Source: an uncultured Chloroflexota bacterium
Lineage (GTDB): Bacteria; Chloroflexota; Limnocylindria; Limnocylindrales; Limnocylindraceae
Length of the DNA: 8,796 bases
Assembly: GCA_903820655.1 (NCBI GenBank)
Contig: CAIJIA010000092.1
Location: 1-8,796 of the forward strand
Direction of reading: 5' to 3'
Shown: positions 6,676 to 8,796 of the stretch, piece after piece
Layout: every line of letters starts with the position of its first letter
How positions within the stretch are numbered: position 1 is the first letter of the stretch
The notes under the pieces: generated by a model
The model's input: only the letters and a program-made list of their open reading frames with translations
What the model was told of the DNA's origin: nothing
Databases searched by the model: none
Translations under genes and position numbers: made by a program

Positions 6676-7234
6676 CCGGCGCGCGCGTTGCCAGTGCGGC
6701 AACCGCTGCAGCAACCAGACCGCGCTCCGCTTTCGGCAGTCGCCGCACCACATCCACAAACTGCTCCGCGCGACCGCGATCGATCGATGTCAGCAGCGCT
6801 TCACCACTTGCAGCCAGTTGCGATCGACGCACTCGCCCATCACTCGTTGGCGCGGCGCGCAGATAGCGACGCTCATGGAGGAAGCTCACCAGACGACTCG
6901 TTGCCGAATGCGAGCGGCCAAGGTCTCGCGCGATCTCTCCCACCGATCGTGGCTTCCCATCGGCGAGCAGATAGAGGGCGGCGACCTGCGCCAGAGAGAG
7001 CTCGCTCGGTGCCAACTGCTGCGCCGTCGAAAGCACGAGCTCGCGCCAGAGGCGGCGAATGGAGACGATGCGCCCGCCGATCTCACCGAGGCTCTGCCGG
7101 CGTCGCGAGACCTCATCGAGCGGGCTCTCACCCATCTCGCCACGAGCAACGCGCACTGCGGCAGGCAAGCGGCTGCGCAGCCCTTCGGCGGCCTTCGTGA
7201 GCTCAGAGATGCGGCTGCGGCGAGGTGTATGCAT
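6653..7234 (-). CDS. MarR-family winged-helix transcriptional regulator
   Basis: From the ATG at 7234 this is a 193-residue protein; an ATG four codons upstream (7246) is the alternative start. Residues about 79-149 are a winged helix: LSLAQVAALYLLADGK, then SVGEIARDLGRSHSATSRLVSFLHERRYL with the recognition helix around 107-120, then the wing SDGRVRRSQLAASG at 131-144. This is the usual MarR pattern of a DNA-binding dimer. The C-terminal helix (about 155-183) and N-terminal helices would form the dimer interface. MarR proteins are usually about 140-160 residues, so a basic N-terminal extension of some 45 residues is unusual. I prefer 7234 because a -10-like TAATGT lies eight bases upstream, whereas the 7246 ATG overlaps that -10 element. 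The gene is divergent from fabD. A palindrome at 7227-7244 covers its start, suggesting autorepression and possible control of fabD-fabF. The ligand is unknown; FabT, a MarR-family regulator of fatty acid genes in streptococci, is a functional precedent only. Confidence 0.87.
   Translation of the reverse strand: MHTPRRSRISELTKAAEGLRSRLPAAVRVARGEMGESPLDEVSRRRQSLGEIGGRIVSIRRLWRELVLSTAQQLAPSELSLAQVAALYLLADGKPRSVGEIARDLGRSHSATSRLVSFLHERRYLRAAPTSDGRVRRSQLAASGEALLTSIDRGRAEQFVDVVRRLPKAERGLVAAAVAALATRAPVTPPRTP
6687..6703. other. Short hairpin in the convergent 3' region
   Basis: GTTGCC and GGCAAC form a perfect 6-bp stem around the loop AGTGC, eleven bases after the M20 stop codon. It lies inside the opposing marR-type coding sequence and has no T-tract, so it is at best a weak transcription end point for the leuC operon. 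It may be coincidence in GC-rich coding DNA. Confidence 0.2.
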
Positions 7235-7244
7235 ATGCGCATAC
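7227..7244. promoter_or_regulatory. Imperfect 18-bp palindrome, candidate MarR operator
   Basis: The arms GTATGC (7227-7232) and GCATAC (7239-7244) are perfect inverted repeats around ATATGC. Overall 14 of 18 positions match the reverse complement. It covers the preferred start codon of the marR-type gene and touches its -10 element. It ends 41 bases before the predicted fabD transcription start. MarR dimers typically bind AT-rich palindromes of this size in divergent promoters, so autorepression is plausible. Binding itself is inference. Confidence 0.45.
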
Positions 7245-7248
7245 ATTA
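7243..7248 (-). promoter_or_regulatory. Predicted -10 element of the marR-type gene
   Basis: TAATGT on the minus strand (TANNNT form) ends eight bases before the ATG at 7234, giving no leader or a leader of about two bases. The upstream ATG at 7246 lies within this hexamer and would then not be in the transcript. The element overlaps the edge of the palindrome at 7227-7244. Confidence 0.4.
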
Positions 7249-7271
7249 GCGCAGCGCCCTATGGGGGAGGC

Positions 7272-7277
7272 TACGAT
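7272..7277 (+). promoter_or_regulatory. Predicted -10 element of fabD, leaderless
   Basis: TACGAT (TANNNT) is followed by seven bases (TCCCCGC) and the fabD ATG at 7285, so transcription would start at or next to the start codon. GGGGGAGG at 7263-7270 is 14 bases upstream of the ATG, rather far for a Shine-Dalgarno, and would lie outside the predicted transcript. No clear -35 is visible at 7249-7254. Confidence 0.5.
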
Positions 7278-7284
7278 TCCCCGC

Positions 7285-8226
7285 ATGTCACCGATCACCT
7301 CGTGGATCTTCCCTGGGCAGGGCTCGCAGAGCGTCGGCATGGGTGCCGCCGCCCTCGCCGCCTCCCCCGCCGCACGCGCCGTGCTGGCGGAGGCTGAAGC
7401 CGCCCTCGGCGAGCCGCTCGGCCAGCTGATGGCGACCGGCCCCGTTGAGGCCCTCGAACGCACCGAAGTCGCACAGCCCGCGATCCTCACGATCTCCATC
7501 GCCTTGCTTGCCGCCGCGCGCGAACGCGCCGCCGCTGTGGGCACCACACTCGACGAACCGATCCTGATCGCCGGGCACTCGGCCGGCCAGTACGCCGCAG
7601 CGGTTGCCGCGGGCGCACTCTCCGTTGCCGATGGCGTACGACTCGCCCGCCGACGCGGCGAGCTGATGCAGGCCTCGGGCGGCGGACGACCCGGCGCCAT
7701 GGCCGCCATCCTCGGCCTCCCAGAGAGCGCCGAGGCTGACGTGATCGCCGCTGGCGCAAAGCTCGGCATCTTGGTCTTCGCCAATCGCAACTCGCCAGGA
7801 CAGATCGTGCTCTCGGGCGAAGTCGCCGCCATTGAGGCGGCCGTTGCCGCCGCAAGTGCCGCCGGTGCCAAGCGCGCCGTGCGACTACAAGTCAGCATCG
7901 CCAGCCACTCACCACTGATGGAAGAGGCGGCCGCCGGAATGCGCGAGGCGCTCGCCGCCGTCACCATCGCTGATCCGAAGACACCGATGCTCGCCAACGC
8001 CACGGCTGCGCGCATCACCACCGCCGCACAGCTGCGCGACGAACTTTCGAACCACCTCACCGGTGGCGTCGACTGGATCGCCGCGGTAAACGCCATGGCC
8101 GCAGCAGGCACGCAGCGCTACATCGAGGTCGGCTCGGGTCGTGTGCTCGCTGGACTCGTCAAGCGCATCCCATCGGCCGACGGCGCCGAGATCCTCTCCA
8201 TTGAAGAAGTAAGCCCGGCAGCCTAA
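7285..8226 (+). CDS. fabD: Malonyl-CoA:ACP transacylase
   Basis: FabD moves malonyl groups from CoA to acyl carrier protein, supplying every elongation cycle of type II fatty acid synthesis. From the ATG at 7285 the protein is 313 residues, the usual FabD length, and opens with the typical strand and PGQGSQ (10-15). Ser99 in GHSAGQYAA is the acyl-carrying nucleophile. Arg124 (RRRGELMQ) is the arginine that holds the malonyl carboxylate. NRNSPGQIVLSG (167-178) and His208 (SIASHSPLM) complete the site. The elbow is usually GHSLGEY, so Ala100 and Gln102 are departures, and His257 appears where E. coli FabD has Gln250. In-frame ATGs further upstream (from 7225) would add 20 non-family residues, overlap the marR-type gene and read through the promoter, so I reject them. 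fabF follows after 19 bases with a strong ribosome site, so the two are probably one operon. Confidence 0.95.
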   Translation: MSPITSWIFPGQGSQSVGMGAAALAASPAARAVLAEAEAALGEPLGQLMATGPVEALERTEVAQPAILTISIALLAAARERAAAVGTTLDEPILIAGHSAGQYAAAVAAGALSVADGVRLARRRGELMQASGGGRPGAMAAILGLPESAEADVIAAGAKLGILVFANRNSPGQIVLSGEVAAIEAAVAAASAAGAKRAVRLQVSIASHSPLMEEAAAGMREALAAVTIADPKTPMLANATAARITTAAQLRDELSNHLTGGVDWIAAVNAMAAAGTQRYIEVGSGRVLAGLVKRIPSADGAEILSIEEVSPAA

Positions 8227-8232
8227 GTAGTG

Positions 8233-8238
8233 AAGGAG
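8233..8238 (+). promoter_or_regulatory. Strong Shine-Dalgarno of fabF
   Basis: AAGGAG lies seven bases before the ATG at 8246, an ideal arrangement. It contrasts with the leaderless first genes of the window and supports fabF being translated from within a longer fabD-fabF transcript. Confidence 0.75.
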
Positions 8239-8245
8239 TAGCAGC

Positions 8246-8796
8246 ATGCGCGAACCAGATCACACGCGACGCGTCGTCATCACCGGACTCGGCATCGTCT
8301 CGCCGATCGGCAACACCGTGGGCGACGTTTGGACATCTCTCACCGAGGGTCGCAGCGGCATCGCGCAGATCACCCACTGGGACCCAACGCCGTACGCCCC
8401 CTACGTTGTTGCTGGCGAGGTGAAGAACTTTGACGTCACCCAGTTCCTCGACGCGAAGCAGATTCGACGCACCGGCCCCGAGATCCATTGGGGCGTGGCT
8501 GCGGCAATGGCCGCGCTGCGCGACTCAGGGCTCGAGATCACCGACGCGAACCGCGAAGAGGTTGGCGTCGTGTTCGGTTCGGGCGCTGGCGGGCAGGGGC
8601 TCTTCATCGAGAACCAGATGGCCTGGAAGGAGAAGGGGCCGCGCTCCGTTGCGCCGACCTTCATCGCCCACGGCTTGGTCGACAGCACCTCGGGCATGAT
8701 CGCGATCGAGTCGGGCGCCGTGGGGCACAACCTTGCGGTCGTCTCCGCCTGCGCCACCGGCACGCACGCGTTGGGCGAGGCGGCCGAGGCGATCAA
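8246..8796 (+). CDS. fabF: Beta-ketoacyl-ACP synthase II-like protein, N-terminal part (cut by window edge)
   Basis: The first 183 codons are present. The protein should condense malonyl-ACP with a growing acyl-ACP. It begins RRVVITGLGIVSPIGN (8-23), the standard KAS I/II opening. It continues with FDVTQFLDAKQIRR (62-75), VGVVFGSGAGG (107-116), GPRSVAPTF (131-139) and the nucleophile Cys169 in VVSACATGTHALG. Only Cys169 of the Cys-His-His triad is in the window; both histidines lie beyond it. Several normally constant spots differ: RRTG for RRMD/RRTD, GHN at 160-162 for GPN, and AHGLVDSTSG where most FabF proteins have a run like MIPNMAAG. It may be a divergent FabF or a related KAS of special use, and its partner fabD argues for primary fatty acid synthesis. 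The start is set by AAGGAG at seven bases. Confidence 0.88.
   Translation, partial: MREPDHTRRVVITGLGIVSPIGNTVGDVWTSLTEGRSGIAQITHWDPTPYAPYVVAGEVKNFDVTQFLDAKQIRRTGPEIHWGVAAAMAALRDSGLEITDANREEVGVVFGSGAGGQGLFIENQMAWKEKGPRSVAPTFIAHGLVDSTSGMIAIESGAVGHNLAVVSACATGTHALGEAAEAI

Noticed and set aside
6676..6720. Intrinsic terminator after the M20 gene
   Set aside because: Only a 6-bp stem with no following T-tract is present, and it lies in coding sequence of the opposite gene.
6488..7249. Long plus-strand open frame opposite the marR-type gene
   Set aside because: It overlaps both the M20 gene in another frame and the MarR gene on the other strand, and its translation is Arg/Ser-rich with no domain, as expected for a shadow frame in GC-rich DNA.
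7225..7284. Upstream in-frame start that would lengthen fabD to 333 residues
   Set aside because: The added 20 residues do not look like FabD, overlap the marR-type gene and operator, and cross the predicted fabD promoter. FabD proteins normally begin just before PGQGSQ.
7203..8111. 302-codon minus-strand open frame opposite fabD
   Set aside because: Its Ala/Ser-rich text is the antisense of an alanine-rich coding sequence, with no conserved motif.
1..8796. High number of GATC sites (roughly 90 by hand count, about three times base-composition expectation)
   Set aside because: Most come from codons ending in G followed by the preferred Ile codon ATC, or from GAT-C junctions within coding sequence. 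Codon use explains much of it, and no cluster suggests an origin or methylation switch.

Overview
This is a GC-rich (above 60% by eye), gene-dense bacterial window of ordinary biosynthetic genes. No rRNA, tRNA, CRISPR array, insertion sequence or prophage was seen. The sequence does not settle the organism. Promoters that place transcription at the start codon, tight gene packing and the protein style (for example a FabD with GHSAGQ and GAMAAILGL-like text) suggest Chloroflexota or Actinobacteriota. That is a low-confidence inference from pattern memory.

Layout. At the left edge, the first 98 codons of a KDPG-aldolase-type gene run leftwards off the window. Divergent from it, only 37 bp away, is an enterochelin-esterase-like alpha/beta hydrolase (333-1133). 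After a 26-bp gap comes a rightward operon whose genes overlap by 1-4 bases at every junction: leuC (1160-2572), leuD (2572-3204), ilvD (3201-4940), a 77-residue single-pass membrane protein of unknown function (4937-5170) and an M20 metallopeptidase or deacylase (5167-6675). The operon therefore encodes both subunits of isopropylmalate isomerase and dihydroxy-acid dehydratase, core steps of leucine, isoleucine and valine synthesis, plus two less expected passengers.

A leftward MarR-family regulator (6653-7234, or 7246) overlaps the end of the peptidase gene tail to tail by 23 bp. It is divergent from fabD (7285-8226), which is followed by the first 183 codons of a fabF-like ketoacyl-ACP synthase (8246 to the edge). 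The two enzymes load and elongate malonyl units in type II fatty acid synthesis. The regulator is thus well placed to control them. An imperfect palindrome at 7227-7244 lies over its own start region and just upstream of the fabD promoter.

The most useful pattern is shared by four transcription starts (aldolase, esterase, leuC, fabD): a -10-like hexamer ends 6 or 7 bases before the ATG, which predicts leaderless mRNAs. Genes inside operons start instead from Shine-Dalgarno sites (fabF, M20) or from stop/start overlaps. I found no clearly new multi-gene system. The best leads are the MarR-fab pair, the leaderless architecture, and the small membrane protein and peptidase attached to the branched-chain amino acid operon.
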